Part shown: piece by piece, positions 18,895-27,437 of the stretch
Layout: every line of letters starts with the position of its first letter
How positions within the stretch are numbered: position 1 is the first letter of the stretch
Assembly (NCBI GenBank): GCA_049318625.1
Contig: JBMOGA010000003.1
Coordinates: forward strand, 1-64,000
DNA length: 64,000 nt
Origin: JBMOGA01 sp049318625
GTDB taxonomy: Bacteria; Pseudomonadota; Alphaproteobacteria; Rhizobiales; Hyphomicrobiaceae
Direction of reading: 5' to 3'
The notes under the pieces: generated by a model
Seen by the model: the letters and a program-made list of their open reading frames with translations, nothing else
Told to the model about the DNA's origin: nothing
Database searches by the model: none
Position numbers and translations under genes: made by a program

Positions 18895-20070
18895 ATGCGC
18901 CTGATGAATGAGTTTCCCGCGTCGGCCGCGACACAGGTGACGCTGGCCAACTGGCGGACGCACCCATTCAATCAATGGTCGTTCCATCACGTGCGCGAGC
19001 TGATCCCGACCGCCGATATTCCGGCGGGCGCGCCGGGCCTCCATCCGTGGACCGCCGCCCCTGCCGACCTCTCCGCCATCACGGTGGACATGCCCTCGGG
19101 GCCCATCGCGTTCGGCCAGTGGCAGGCCGACACCGCCACGGATGGACTGGTCGTCGCCCATAAGGGCCGGATCGTTCACGAAAGCTACGCGAACGGCATG
19201 GGACCCGGCACGCCCCACATCCTGATGTCCGTCTCGAAGTCGATGCTCGGGCTGCTCGCCGGCATCCTCGCCGCCCGCGGCACCCTCGACATCGCGCGTC
19301 CGGTGACCGACTACATCCCCGAAGTGCGCGACACCGCATTTCGCGACGCCACCATCCGCAATCTGCTCGACATGCGTGTCGGCGTCGCCTTCGACGAGGA
19401 CTACCTCGCAACCACCGGGCCGATCATCGCCTATCGCCGCGCCCAGGGCTGGAACCCCGCCCTTCCCGGGGAGCCGCCGTCCGACCTGCGCAGCTTCTTC
19501 ACGACGCTCGTGGCCACGGACGGCCGGCACGCCACCCGTTTCCACTACGTGTCGCCGTGCACCGACCTGCTCGGCTGGGTGATCGAGCGCGCCGCCGGGC
19601 AGCGCTACGCCGACCTGATGAGCGAGTTGCTGTGGCAGCCCATGGGCGCCGAAACCAACGCCTACATCACGGTCGACCGCCTCGGGGCGCCGCGGGCTGC
19701 CGGCGGCCAGTGCACGACCACCCGTGACCTCGCCCGCGTCGGCCAGATCGTGCTGGACGGCGGCCGCGGCATCGTGCCGGCCGACTGGATCGAGGACATG
19801 TGGAGCAACGGCGACAGCGACGCCTGGGCGGTCGGCAGCTTCACCGCCTACTATCCCGGCCGCCGCATGCACTACCGCTCCAAGTGGTACGTCGAGCACG
19901 GCGACGCGCCGCTGCTGTTCTGCCTCGGCGTGTTTGGCCAGAACCTGTTCGTCGACCGGCAGAACCAGATCGTCATCGCCAAGTTCTCGTCGCAGGCCCC
20001 GCCGCTCGACGCCGGCCTGATCGACGCCACCGCACGCGGTGTCGCCGCGATCCGCCGCGCGCTGCGCTGA
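18895..20070 (+). CDS. Beta-lactamase-family serine hydrolase
   Basis: A 391-aa member of the class C beta-lactamase/D-alanyl-D-alanine carboxypeptidase/esterase superfamily. The nucleophile motif SVSKSMLGLLAG (S-x-x-K) lies near residue 110 and a tyrosine motif YVSPCTDLLGW follows. There is no signal peptide, so the enzyme is probably a cytoplasmic esterase or 6-aminohexanoate-dimer hydrolase-like protein rather than a periplasmic beta-lactamase. GGAAGG precedes the ATG. Confidence 0.82.
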   Translation: MRLMNEFPASAATQVTLANWRTHPFNQWSFHHVRELIPTADIPAGAPGLHPWTAAPADLSAITVDMPSGPIAFGQWQADTATDGLVVAHKGRIVHESYANGMGPGTPHILMSVSKSMLGLLAGILAARGTLDIARPVTDYIPEVRDTAFRDATIRNLLDMRVGVAFDEDYLATTGPIIAYRRAQGWNPALPGEPPSDLRSFFTTLVATDGRHATRFHYVSPCTDLLGWVIERAAGQRYADLMSELLWQPMGAETNAYITVDRLGAPRAAGGQCTTTRDLARVGQIVLDGGRGIVPADWIEDMWSNGDSDAWAVGSFTAYYPGRRMHYRSKWYVEHGDAPLLFCLGVFGQNLFVDRQNQIVIAKFSSQAPPLDAGLIDATARGVAAIRRALR

Positions 20071-20085
20071 GACCCCCGGCAGCCG

Positions 20086-20577
20086 CTATTTGGAAAGGTT
20101 CATGCTGACCGTCCGGAGCGACGAGCCGGCCGCGTTGATCGACACCTGATGGCTCGATCGCGACACCGAAAGTGACATCGTCCCGCCGATGCCCCCGGTG
20201 AAAGCGAGCCGGACGCTGCTGCCGCTCGCCGTGCCGGACACGGTACCACCCGCGTTGTAGGTCCGCTCCTCCCAGTTCCCCGAGACCCGGCCACCGGCGT
20301 GGGCGAGCGTCGCCCGCAGGTCGACCTTCGCCGACGCGCTGGCGCAGCGGATCGCCAGGCGCAGCTGCGCGCCGTTGCTGAGGCTGCGGTACATCGCCGA
20401 GCACCGCAGCGCTTCGCTCTGTCCGTTGTCGAAAGTTGCCTTGCCGTTGCCCGACCAGCTGCCGGCCAGGGTATCGAAGGGGGTCGCCGCCGCCGCCGGC
20501 AGCGCCACGACGCAGGCGGCGGTACCGGCCAGGACCGCGGCCAGATACGAACGAGCGGTCTGCGCAATCTTGATCAC
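20086..20577 (-). CDS. Secreted hypothetical protein
   Basis: A 163-aa protein with a signal peptide (IAQTARSYLAAVLAGTAACV, cleavage after PAAAA) and a Ser/Gly-rich beta-type mature domain (TLAGSWSGNGKATFDNGQSE..., two cysteines). The reading frame begins at a GTG at 20577, 8 nt after AGGAG. Similar short secreted proteins are common in Rhizobiales, but no function is known to me. It is immediately 3' of the convergent serine hydrolase gene. Confidence 0.65.
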   Translation of the reverse strand: MIKIAQTARSYLAAVLAGTAACVVALPAAAATPFDTLAGSWSGNGKATFDNGQSEALRCSAMYRSLSNGAQLRLAIRCASASAKVDLRATLAHAGGRVSGNWEERTYNAGGTVSGTASGSSVRLAFTGGIGGTMSLSVSRSSHQVSINAAGSSLRTVSMNLSK

Positions 20578-20710
20578 GTGGGGATCTCCTGCTGACGAAT
20601 CGTCGCACCACGGCGATGGTCCGTCGGTTCGCCTGCGGTGTCGAGGGTGCAGCGGCCGGTGGCGATGCGGATCGCGCTTTGTCCACGGCTGTCGCTGAGC
20701 GGACGCCGAC

Positions 20711-23443
20711 TTACCGGCCGGGCCGGCCCGTCTTGCGCGGGCGCCCGCGGCGCGTCGAGCGATCGCCCTCGCCGCCGCCGTCGGCGGGTCGGGTTGGCTT
20801 GGCTGCCGGCGTCGGCACCGCCAGCGACGCGTGCGGCCCCATCTCGTCCAGCGTCGGCTTGTGCGGGCCGCGGACTTTCTCCCCGAACGCCCCGGCCCGC
20901 GTGTGCGGATCGACATCGGGAGAGCGGCTCGGCAGCGGCCGGTCGGTGCCGGGGCCCATCTCGTCGAGCGTCGGTTTGCGCGCGCGGGCGCGCGCCTCGG
21001 GCGGCGGCAGGTTTCCAGCCTCGCCGTATTTCCGGTCGCCCTCGAAGCGGCCCGCCCGGTCCTCGACGTCGGCCTGGCGCGCGAACGGGTCGTCGGCAAC
21101 CGCGAGCTCGGTCTCGCGCAGCCGCTTGATCTCGTCGCGCAGCCGCGCCGCCGTCTCGAACTCGAGATCGGCCGCCGCCTGGCGCATCCGCCGCTCCATG
21201 TCCTCGATGACCGTCGCGAGGTTGTGACCGACGGCCGGCTTGCCACCCTCCGCCAGACCGGTGTCGACGACCACGTGATCGCGCTCGTAGACCGACGCCA
21301 TGACGTCGCCGATGGTCTTCTTGATGCTTTCCGGCGTGATGCCGTTGGCCACGTTCCACGCGGTCTGCTTCTCGCGCCGCCGGGTCGTCTCGGCGATAGC
21401 CCTTTCCATGCTGCCGGTCATCTGGTCGGCGTAGAGGATCACCCGGCCGTCGACGTTGCGCGCCGCCCGCCCGATCGTCTGCACGAGCGACGTCTCGGAA
21501 CGCAGGAACCCTTCCTTGTCCGCGTCCAGAATGGCGACCAGCGCACACTCGGGGATGTCGAGCCCTTCGCGCAGCAGGTTGATCCCGATAAGCACGTCGA
21601 ACGCACCGAGCCGGAGGTCGCGGATGATCTCGATGCGCTCCAGGGTCTCGATATCGGAGTGCATGTAGCGGACCCGGATGCCGCCCTCGTGCATGTACTC
21701 GGTCAGGTCTTCCGCCATTCGCTTCGTCAGTGTCGTGACCAGCGTGCGGTAGCCCTGACGGCTGACCTGACGCACTTCGTCCAGCAGATCGTCGACCTGC
21801 GTCTTGGCTGGCCGGATGACGATCTGCGGATCGGTGAGCCCGGTCGGACGGATCACCTGCTCGACGAACGTGCCGCCCGATTCCCCGAGCTCCCAGCCCC
21901 CCGGCGTCGCCGAGACGCAAACCGTCTGCGGCCGCATCGCATCCCATTCCTCGAACCTGAGTGGCCGGTTGTCGAGGCACGACGGCAACCGGAACCCGTA
22001 CTCGGCCAGCGTCGCCTTGCGCCGGTAGTCGCCGCGGAACATGCCGCCGATCTGCGGCACCGTGACATGGCTCTCGTCCACGAACACCAGGGCGTTGTCG
22101 GGCAGGTACTCGAACAGCGTCGGTGGCGGCTCGCCCGGCTGGCGCCCCGTCAGGTAGCGCGAGTAGTTCTCGATGCCGGCGCACGAGCCGGTCGCCTCCA
22201 TCATCTCCATGTCGAACGTCGAGCGCTGCTCCAGCCGCTGCGCCTCGAGCAGCTTGCCGTTGGCGTACAGCTCCTCTAGCCGCTGCTTGAGTTCGGCCTT
22301 GATCGCCCGGATCGCCTGCTGCAGCGTCGGCTTCGGCGTCACATAGTGGGAGTTGGCGTAGATCTTCACCAGCGCGAGATCGTCCGTCTTCTGACCGGTC
22401 AGCGGATCGAACTCGGTGATGCTTTCCACCTCGTCGCCGAACAGCGTGAAGCGCCAGGCGCGATCCTCCAAGTGGGCCGGGAACAGCTCGACAGTGTCGC
22501 CGCGCACCCGGAACGTACCGCGATGGAAATTGCCGTCGTTGCGCCGGTAATGCAGCGCCACGAAATCCGCCAGCAGTTGGCGCTGATCGAGCCGTTCGCC
22601 GACCTTCACCGCGAACGTCATCGCCGTGTAGGTCTCGACCGAGCCGATACCGTAGATGCACGACACCGAGGCGACGATGATGACGTCGTCCCGTTCCAGC
22701 AGCGACCGCGTCGCGGCGTGGCGCATACGGTCGATCTGTTCGTTGACGCTCGCTTCCTTCTCGATGAACGTGTCGGTCCGCGGCACGTAGGCCTCGGGCT
22801 GGTAGTAGTCGTAGTAGCTGACGAAGTACTCGACCGCGTTGTCCGGAAAGAAGCTCTTGAACTCGCCGTAGAGCTGCGCCGCCAGCGTCTTGTTCGGTGC
22901 CAGGATCAGCGCCGGCCGCTGCGTCTGCTCGATCACGTGCGCGACCGTGAACGTCTTGCCGGAGCCGGTCACGCCGAGCAGCACCTGGGTCCGGTCGTCC
23001 GCCGTCACGCCCGCCACCAGCTCGCTGATCGCGCGCGGCTGGTCGCCCTTCGGCGCGAAATCCGAGACGATCCGGAACCGCCGGCCGCCCTCCGACTTCT
23101 CGGGCCGCGCCGGCCGGTGCGGCATGAACGTCGGCATGCCGCCCGACACCAGCGGGTGCGAAGCGATCATCGGTTGGCGCGCCAGCACGGCACGCGCCGT
23201 CTCCGTCCGCGCCTCCGGCCGCGCCAGCAGGGCATCGAGCGTCGCCGTGATCGACTCCCCGCCGCGCGGCGGTCGCGGCCCGGACACCCGCAGAGCCGGC
23301 AGTGTCGACGGCCCGACCGCATAGTTGGCCGGCATCGCCTCGGCAAAACCGGGCGTGCCGGCGCCGGTCTCGATGGGCGGCGGCAGCGGCTTTCCGGAGT
23401 GCGGGCGGGAGGGCCGCGGCTTGGACGGGGGAGACTTGGCCAT
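20711..23443 (-). CDS. uvrB: Excinuclease ABC subunit UvrB
   Basis: Helicase-like damage-verification subunit of nucleotide excision repair. The conserved core begins at about residue 123 (FRIVSDFAPKGDQPRAI) with Walker A GVTGSGKT at 157-164, the beta-hairpin YYDYYQPEAYVP and the C-terminal UVR motif at about 749-781. At 910 aa it is longer than the usual ~670: a 122-residue Pro/Arg-rich N-terminal extension and a 130-residue tail that carries KPTLDEMGP twice (823-831, 862-870). Extended UvrB proteins are typical of Rhizobiales. The ATG at 23443 follows a non-coding gap. No LexA-type GTTC-N7-GTTC box was found upstream. Confidence 0.96.
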   Translation of the reverse strand: MAKSPPSKPRPSRPHSGKPLPPPIETGAGTPGFAEAMPANYAVGPSTLPALRVSGPRPPRGGESITATLDALLARPEARTETARAVLARQPMIASHPLVSGGMPTFMPHRPARPEKSEGGRRFRIVSDFAPKGDQPRAISELVAGVTADDRTQVLLGVTGSGKTFTVAHVIEQTQRPALILAPNKTLAAQLYGEFKSFFPDNAVEYFVSYYDYYQPEAYVPRTDTFIEKEASVNEQIDRMRHAATRSLLERDDVIIVASVSCIYGIGSVETYTAMTFAVKVGERLDQRQLLADFVALHYRRNDGNFHRGTFRVRGDTVELFPAHLEDRAWRFTLFGDEVESITEFDPLTGQKTDDLALVKIYANSHYVTPKPTLQQAIRAIKAELKQRLEELYANGKLLEAQRLEQRSTFDMEMMEATGSCAGIENYSRYLTGRQPGEPPPTLFEYLPDNALVFVDESHVTVPQIGGMFRGDYRRKATLAEYGFRLPSCLDNRPLRFEEWDAMRPQTVCVSATPGGWELGESGGTFVEQVIRPTGLTDPQIVIRPAKTQVDDLLDEVRQVSRQGYRTLVTTLTKRMAEDLTEYMHEGGIRVRYMHSDIETLERIEIIRDLRLGAFDVLIGINLLREGLDIPECALVAILDADKEGFLRSETSLVQTIGRAARNVDGRVILYADQMTGSMERAIAETTRRREKQTAWNVANGITPESIKKTIGDVMASVYERDHVVVDTGLAEGGKPAVGHNLATVIEDMERRMRQAAADLEFETAARLRDEIKRLRETELAVADDPFARQADVEDRAGRFEGDRKYGEAGNLPPPEARARARKPTLDEMGPGTDRPLPSRSPDVDPHTRAGAFGEKVRGPHKPTLDEMGPHASLAVPTPAAKPTRPADGGGEGDRSTRRGRPRKTGRPGR

Positions 23444-23512
23444 GCCTCTATAATGGCGAAGGTCGGCGCCGCTGGCAAAGGCCGCCACAGATCCGGTGGA
23501 CCACCGCAGCGT

Positions 23513-25189
23513 TCAGCTGGTGACCCGCAGATCGCGCGCCCGCTTGACGAGCGCGACCTTCACCGGCTTCGACACGCCCCGGATGTCGACGCTGACGATC
23601 GGCAGGCCCTCGAGCGGAACGCCGGCGAGCCGCAGCGCCTGCCGCGACACGACCAGTTGGCTCCCGGTCTCCTTGCACATCGACTCGAGGCGGCTCGCCA
23701 CGTTGACGGGACGGCCGATCACCGTAAGTTCCGCCGAAAGCGGCCCGCCGATGCGCCCGATCACCAGTCGCCCGACATGGATGCCCATGCCGCACCTGAG
23801 CGGGCGCCCCGTCTCGCTCGCCAGTTCGCGACTGACGGTATCGACCGCCAGATCGAGCCCGCGCGCCGCACGGACAGCGCCACGGCATGCCGTCTGCGGA
23901 TCGCAGTCCACGCCGAAGATGGCCATGAACCCGTCGCCCAGATACTTGTCGATCCGACCGCCTTCCTTTTCGACGACCGCGGCGGCGGCCGCGAACAGAT
24001 GGTTCAGCAGGAACACCACGTCGTAAGGCAGCTTGCGATCGGTGATCGCCGTGAATTCACGCAGATCGAAGAACAGCACCGCGACCGTCCGCTCGACACC
24101 GCGGTCCTGGTCGGTCGTCGCAGCCTTGGCGCTGCGCGGCCCCGTTCGGACGACGCGCTCGACCGTCAGATCGGCAGGCGGACGGAGCTGGCAGGCGAGC
24201 CGGACACCCGGACCCGCCCCGACACTGCGCAGCGTCGCTTCCTCGGCAGGCCTGGGGGGCGGGAGGTCATAACCGAGGTCGGCCACCCGCACGCGACACG
24301 TCGAGCAGCGGGCCCGCCCGCCGCACACCGAATGATGCGGCACCCGATGCATGCGGCTGATCTCGAGCAGGGTCGGTCCGTGATGGGACCGGACCGTCGG
24401 TCCTTGCACATAGGAGACCGCCAACGGCGCCCGCAATCGCTGCAGCCGGGCGCGCCCCCATGGCGCCGCGAGCGCGGCGAGGGCGAGCGCCATGAACCCG
24501 TACTGCGACCAGCGCTTGAACGACTCGAGCCGAGCGGCGATCTCCGCCGACGGCGCCCCATGGTTCTGCATCAGGTGGGGCCGCGCCTGCGCCGACGCGG
24601 CGAGCTCGCTGGCCACCTGCCGCCCCGCCACCGAGAAGCCGGCGAGCGCAAGGATCGGAAGAGCAACGGCGACGGCGAGCGCCAGCGGTTGCAAACGGCG
24701 CCAGACCGGCGTCAGACGCAGCCAGTAATGCACGCCGACACAGGCATGAACCCATACCAGGACGAGCAAGGCGGTCTGATCCCAGGCCAGCGACGGCCAG
24801 AGGTTCGCCAGTTCGTAGCGATAATCGTCGCGGGTCCCGGCCAGCAGCGCGGCCCCGCGGTTATAGACGACGTGTTGCAGCAACAGGGGCGGCACCAGCA
24901 GCCCGGTGGCGATCTGCGTCGCTTCCCACAGCGGCATCCGGTACGTCGACCGGTGGGCGAGCTTCCACAGCGCCAGGCCGACGTGGATCGCGACGGCGGC
25001 AAGCAGCACCGAGGTGCCCAGCCAAGACCGCGTCAGCGCGGTGCGCCAGATCTGGACCTCCAGCATGGCCTCGAGGCTGACCAGGCCCAGGGCATGGTTC
25101 AGAAAATGCGCGGCGACGAACGTCAAGAGGATCAGCCCCGACGACAGACGCAGGCGTTGCAGAAGGTCGCCGCGGATCAGGACGTTCAT
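23513..25189 (-). CDS. Membrane-bound [2Fe-2S] adenylate/guanylate cyclase
   Basis: A 558-aa class III nucleotide cyclase with three parts. Residues ~15-250 form several membrane helices with histidines at 28, 32, 69, 106, 148 and 154, resembling a haem-b anchor. Residues ~258-345 are a ferredoxin-type domain with Cys at 289, 295, 298 and 333 (CGGRARCSTC). Residues ~367-545 are the cyclase, with the metal aspartates D375 (FFDLREFT) and D419 (LGDGFMAIFG) and the transition-state pair in NVASRLE. All catalytic residues are present, so it should make cAMP or cGMP. Architecture suggests regulation by redox state. Confidence 0.92.
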   Translation of the reverse strand: MNVLIRGDLLQRLRLSSGLILLTFVAAHFLNHALGLVSLEAMLEVQIWRTALTRSWLGTSVLLAAVAIHVGLALWKLAHRSTYRMPLWEATQIATGLLVPPLLLQHVVYNRGAALLAGTRDDYRYELANLWPSLAWDQTALLVLVWVHACVGVHYWLRLTPVWRRLQPLALAVAVALPILALAGFSVAGRQVASELAASAQARPHLMQNHGAPSAEIAARLESFKRWSQYGFMALALAALAAPWGRARLQRLRAPLAVSYVQGPTVRSHHGPTLLEISRMHRVPHHSVCGGRARCSTCRVRVADLGYDLPPPRPAEEATLRSVGAGPGVRLACQLRPPADLTVERVVRTGPRSAKAATTDQDRGVERTVAVLFFDLREFTAITDRKLPYDVVFLLNHLFAAAAAVVEKEGGRIDKYLGDGFMAIFGVDCDPQTACRGAVRAARGLDLAVDTVSRELASETGRPLRCGMGIHVGRLVIGRIGGPLSAELTVIGRPVNVASRLESMCKETGSQLVVSRQALRLAGVPLEGLPIVSVDIRGVSKPVKVALVKRARDLRVTS

Positions 25190-25374
25190 GATGGCTCTGC
25201 AGGAGACGGCGTCTCGGGAGCGCAGACACTAGTCGATGATGGCGCCGGCACAAGAGCTGGCGACCCGCGGGGAGGGCGTCGGCGGCGGACGGCCGGCTTG
25301 ACGCAACTCAATTTGCCGGAGGCCGCGCCCCGCTAGGTCCTGAGGACGAGCCGAGAGAAACGAGAGGACGACCC

Positions 25375-25608
25375 ATGAACCACCGTCACCGCAAGGTCCT
25401 GACCGCCCTGTTCGCGCACCCGGTCAGCGCCGAAATCGACAACCGCAGCGGCTCGCGGGTCGGCGTTACCCTGAAGGGTCACACGGTGGTGTTCCACCAC
25501 GCCAACCACTCGGTGCCGAAGGATGAGGTCGCGCAGATCCGCAAGTTCCTGATCGATTGCGGCATCTCGCCAGAGCAGTTCCCGGCCTTACCATCCTTGA
25601 TAGGATGA
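25375..25608 (+). CDS. HicA-like small protein, apparently shortened
   Basis: A 77-aa protein whose start (MNHRHRKVLTALFAHPVSA) and end (HHANHSVPKDEVAQIRKFL) resemble HicA-type RNA-binding toxins and a related rhizobial family. In the relatives I recall a ~16-18-residue segment separates these parts; here HPVSA is joined directly to EIDNRSGSRVGVTLKGH. This looks like an in-frame internal deletion, but I cannot confirm it by alignment. No HicB antitoxin is next to it. Function uncertain: a degenerate toxin or a stand-alone RNA-binding protein. Confidence 0.6.
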   Translation: MNHRHRKVLTALFAHPVSAEIDNRSGSRVGVTLKGHTVVFHHANHSVPKDEVAQIRKFLIDCGISPEQFPALPSLIG

Positions 25609-25625
25609 TTGGCATACGTCTTGCA
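25609..25625 (+). promoter_or_regulatory. Probable sigma-54 (RpoN) promoter
   Basis: TTGGCATACGTCTTGCA matches the RpoN consensus YTGGCAYR-N4-TTGCW, with the invariant GG (25611-25612) and GC (25623-25624) separated by exactly 10 bases. It lies immediately after the HicA-like gene and 45 nt upstream of the 51-aa membrane-protein gene. The predicted start of transcription is near 25636. No enhancer-binding-protein site was recognised upstream. Confidence 0.55.
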
Positions 25626-25669
25626 GGTGGACTGGCACAGTTCCTTTTTGGCTCAGCCGGAATGGTGCC

Positions 25670-25825
25670 ATGTCCAACCTTCTGTTCGCCGTGCTCACTT
25701 TTTTCTTTGTCGCCATCCCGGTCGCCGTGGTCGGATTGATCCTCGTCGGCCGGAAATCCGGCGGGTCCGATGCGCGCCGCCGCCGCGATGAGGAAATCGA
25801 CAGGCTTCGCAACCTGGGCATCTGA
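25670..25825 (+). CDS. 51-aa single-span membrane protein
   Basis: An open frame (atg...tga) encoding MSNLLFAVLTFFFVAIPVAV and so on: one hydrophobic helix (residues 4-27), then GRKSGGSDARRRR and a charged DEEIDRLRNLGI tail. The topology (short N-terminus, one helix, basic then coiled-looking tail) recalls phage-shock-type or other stress peptides but I cannot assign a family. A strong sigma-54-like promoter precedes it and a PLP aminotransferase begins 88 nt downstream. Ribosome site is weak (GGAA). Confidence 0.6.
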   Translation: MSNLLFAVLTFFFVAIPVAVVGLILVGRKSGGSDARRRRDEEIDRLRNLGI

Positions 25826-25913
25826 AGCCGCCACCGGAACCCGTGGCGTTCCCGTTGACCGGCGCCGGTTGGCCGCTACTGTCACGGCTCACTCATCGGA
25901 CCGGGAGCCGAAC

Positions 25914-27110
25914 ATGCCGCACCGCCCCAAAGGCGCCTCGTTGCACGACGATCTGCGCGCCTCGGTGAGGAGCCTGCCCGAGAGCGGCATTCTCAAGGTG
26001 TTCAACCATGGCCGCGGCAAGGAGGGACTGATCCCGCTTTGGGCCGGCGAGGGCGATCTGCCGACCCCGGCCTTCATCACCGACGCCACCGCCCGCTCCT
26101 TGGCAGCCGGCGAGACGTTCTACACGGCCAATCGCGGCATCCCCGATCTCAGGTCGGCGCTCGCCCGCTACCATGCCCGCCTGTATGGCGGTCCGCCGAA
26201 CCCGGACCGGTTCTTCGTCGTCGGCGGCGGCATGCAGGCGATCCAGCTCTGCCTGCAAGCCACCGTCGGCGAAGGCGACGAGGTGCTCGTCCCCTCCCCC
26301 GCCTGGCCGAACTTCGAGGGCGCCATCCGCATCCAGGGCGCCCGCGTCGTCAGCGTACCCATGACACTGGCCCCGAACGGCTGGACCCTGCCGCTCGAGA
26401 CCCTGTTCGCCGCGGCCGGCCCGCGCACCCGGGCCATTGTCATCAACTCGCCGTCGAACCCGACCGGCTGGACCGCCAGCCGCGACGAGATGCGGGCCAT
26501 TCTCGCGTTTGCCCGCACCCGCGGGCTGTGGATCATCGCCGATGAGATCTATGGCCGCTTCTACTTCGAGGGCGGCCTCGCCCCGTCGTTCCACGAGTGG
26601 CTGGAGCCTGGCGACCGCGTCCTGTTCGTCAACACTTTCTCGAAGAGCTGGGCGATGACGGGCTGGCGCATCGGCTGGATCGAAGCGCCGCCCGAACTCG
26701 GCGCGACCATCGAAAGCCTGGTTCAGTACAACACCTCCGGCGTGGCCACCTTCATGCAGCGCGGCGCCATCGCCGCCATGGAGGAGGGCGAGGAGTTCGC
26801 CGTCGCGCAGATCGCGCGAGCTCGTCGGGGGCGCGAGATCGTCACCCGAGCTTTGGCCGGACTGAATGGCGTCCGCTATGTGCCGCCGGCCGGCGCGTTC
26901 TATGCGTTCTTCGCCATCGACGGCATCGGTGACACGATGGCCGCAGCCCTCGCCATGATCGACGAAGCCAACATCGGCCTTGCCCCCGGCGCGGCCTTCG
27001 GAGACGGCGCAGATGGCTGCTTCCGCGCCTGCTTCCTGCGCTCCGAAGCGCCGCTCGGCGAGGCCATGGAACGTCTCTCGGGGTGGGTGCGCACCCGCTC
27101 GGCCCGCTGA
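25914..27110 (+). CDS. Class I/II PLP-dependent aminotransferase
   Basis: A 398-aa fold-type I aminotransferase. The PLP lysine lies in NTFSKSWAMTGWRIGW, the cofactor-binding Asp/Tyr in IIADEIYGRFYFEGG, Asn in VINSPSNPTGW, and the substrate-carboxylate Arg in FRACFLRSEAPLGE. This places it near aspartate/aromatic or broad-specificity aminotransferases; the exact amino acid cannot be told. It is separated from nadA by ~330 nt that contain the nad operators, so it is probably not part of that operon. Confidence 0.9.
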   Translation: MPHRPKGASLHDDLRASVRSLPESGILKVFNHGRGKEGLIPLWAGEGDLPTPAFITDATARSLAAGETFYTANRGIPDLRSALARYHARLYGGPPNPDRFFVVGGGMQAIQLCLQATVGEGDEVLVPSPAWPNFEGAIRIQGARVVSVPMTLAPNGWTLPLETLFAAAGPRTRAIVINSPSNPTGWTASRDEMRAILAFARTRGLWIIADEIYGRFYFEGGLAPSFHEWLEPGDRVLFVNTFSKSWAMTGWRIGWIEAPPELGATIESLVQYNTSGVATFMQRGAIAAMEEGEEFAVAQIARARRGREIVTRALAGLNGVRYVPPAGAFYAFFAIDGIGDTMAAALAMIDEANIGLAPGAAFGDGADGCFRACFLRSEAPLGEAMERLSGWVRTRSAR

Positions 27111-27334
27111 AACGCAGCGGCGCCATGTCCGATTCGAGGGGCTGCGCTGCAACGGCCACCCCCTCGATGTGAACATCGCGCCGGCACCGCCAAGCTTAAT
27201 GGCCTAAGTGGGAACGGTTTTCTTCTCCGAGGTCGGACGTCGGACCAACGATCCATCATGCACAGGCCGCGACAACGAAACGGCGAAGCCCTCTGGAATT
27301 GTCGCAGACGATCCACTAAGTTCCGCATCGACTA

Positions 27335-27351
27335 ATGCTCTAAGCGAGCAT
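27335..27351. promoter_or_regulatory. Upstream nadABC operator (imperfect copy)
   Basis: ATGCTC-TAAGC-GAGCAT is a 6+6 inverted repeat with a 5-base centre. It shares the ATGCTC/GAGCAT arms of the perfect site at 27399-27417, 65 bp away centre to centre, and lies upstream of nadA. The sequence fits the predicted operators of NadQ-type repressors of alphaproteobacterial nad genes, but that assignment is from memory of the family, not from this window. Confidence 0.6.
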
Positions 27352-27398
27352 ATGCCGGAACCCGAAAGGGACCGGTGATAAACTGCTTAGAGCTGACT

Positions 27399-27417
27399 TA
27401 TGCTCAAAATGAGCATA
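27399..27417. promoter_or_regulatory. Perfect palindromic operator before nadA
   Basis: TATGCTCAAAATGAGCATA is a perfect inverted repeat with 8-base arms and a 3-base centre, 21 nt before the nadA start codon. Overlap with the likely promoter/leader position suggests a repressor site that responds to NAD or its precursors. The preceding interval 27111-27334 contains no gene; it holds only a small CGATGT-GA-ACATCG inverted repeat at 27165-27178. Confidence 0.7.
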
Positions 27418-27437
27418 TTCGCCAGGGAGGGCGAGAC

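Noticed and set aside
22346..25336. 996-aa open frame on the plus strand antisense to uvrB and the cyclase
   Set aside because: Compositionally random and overlapping two genes with intact catalytic motifs.
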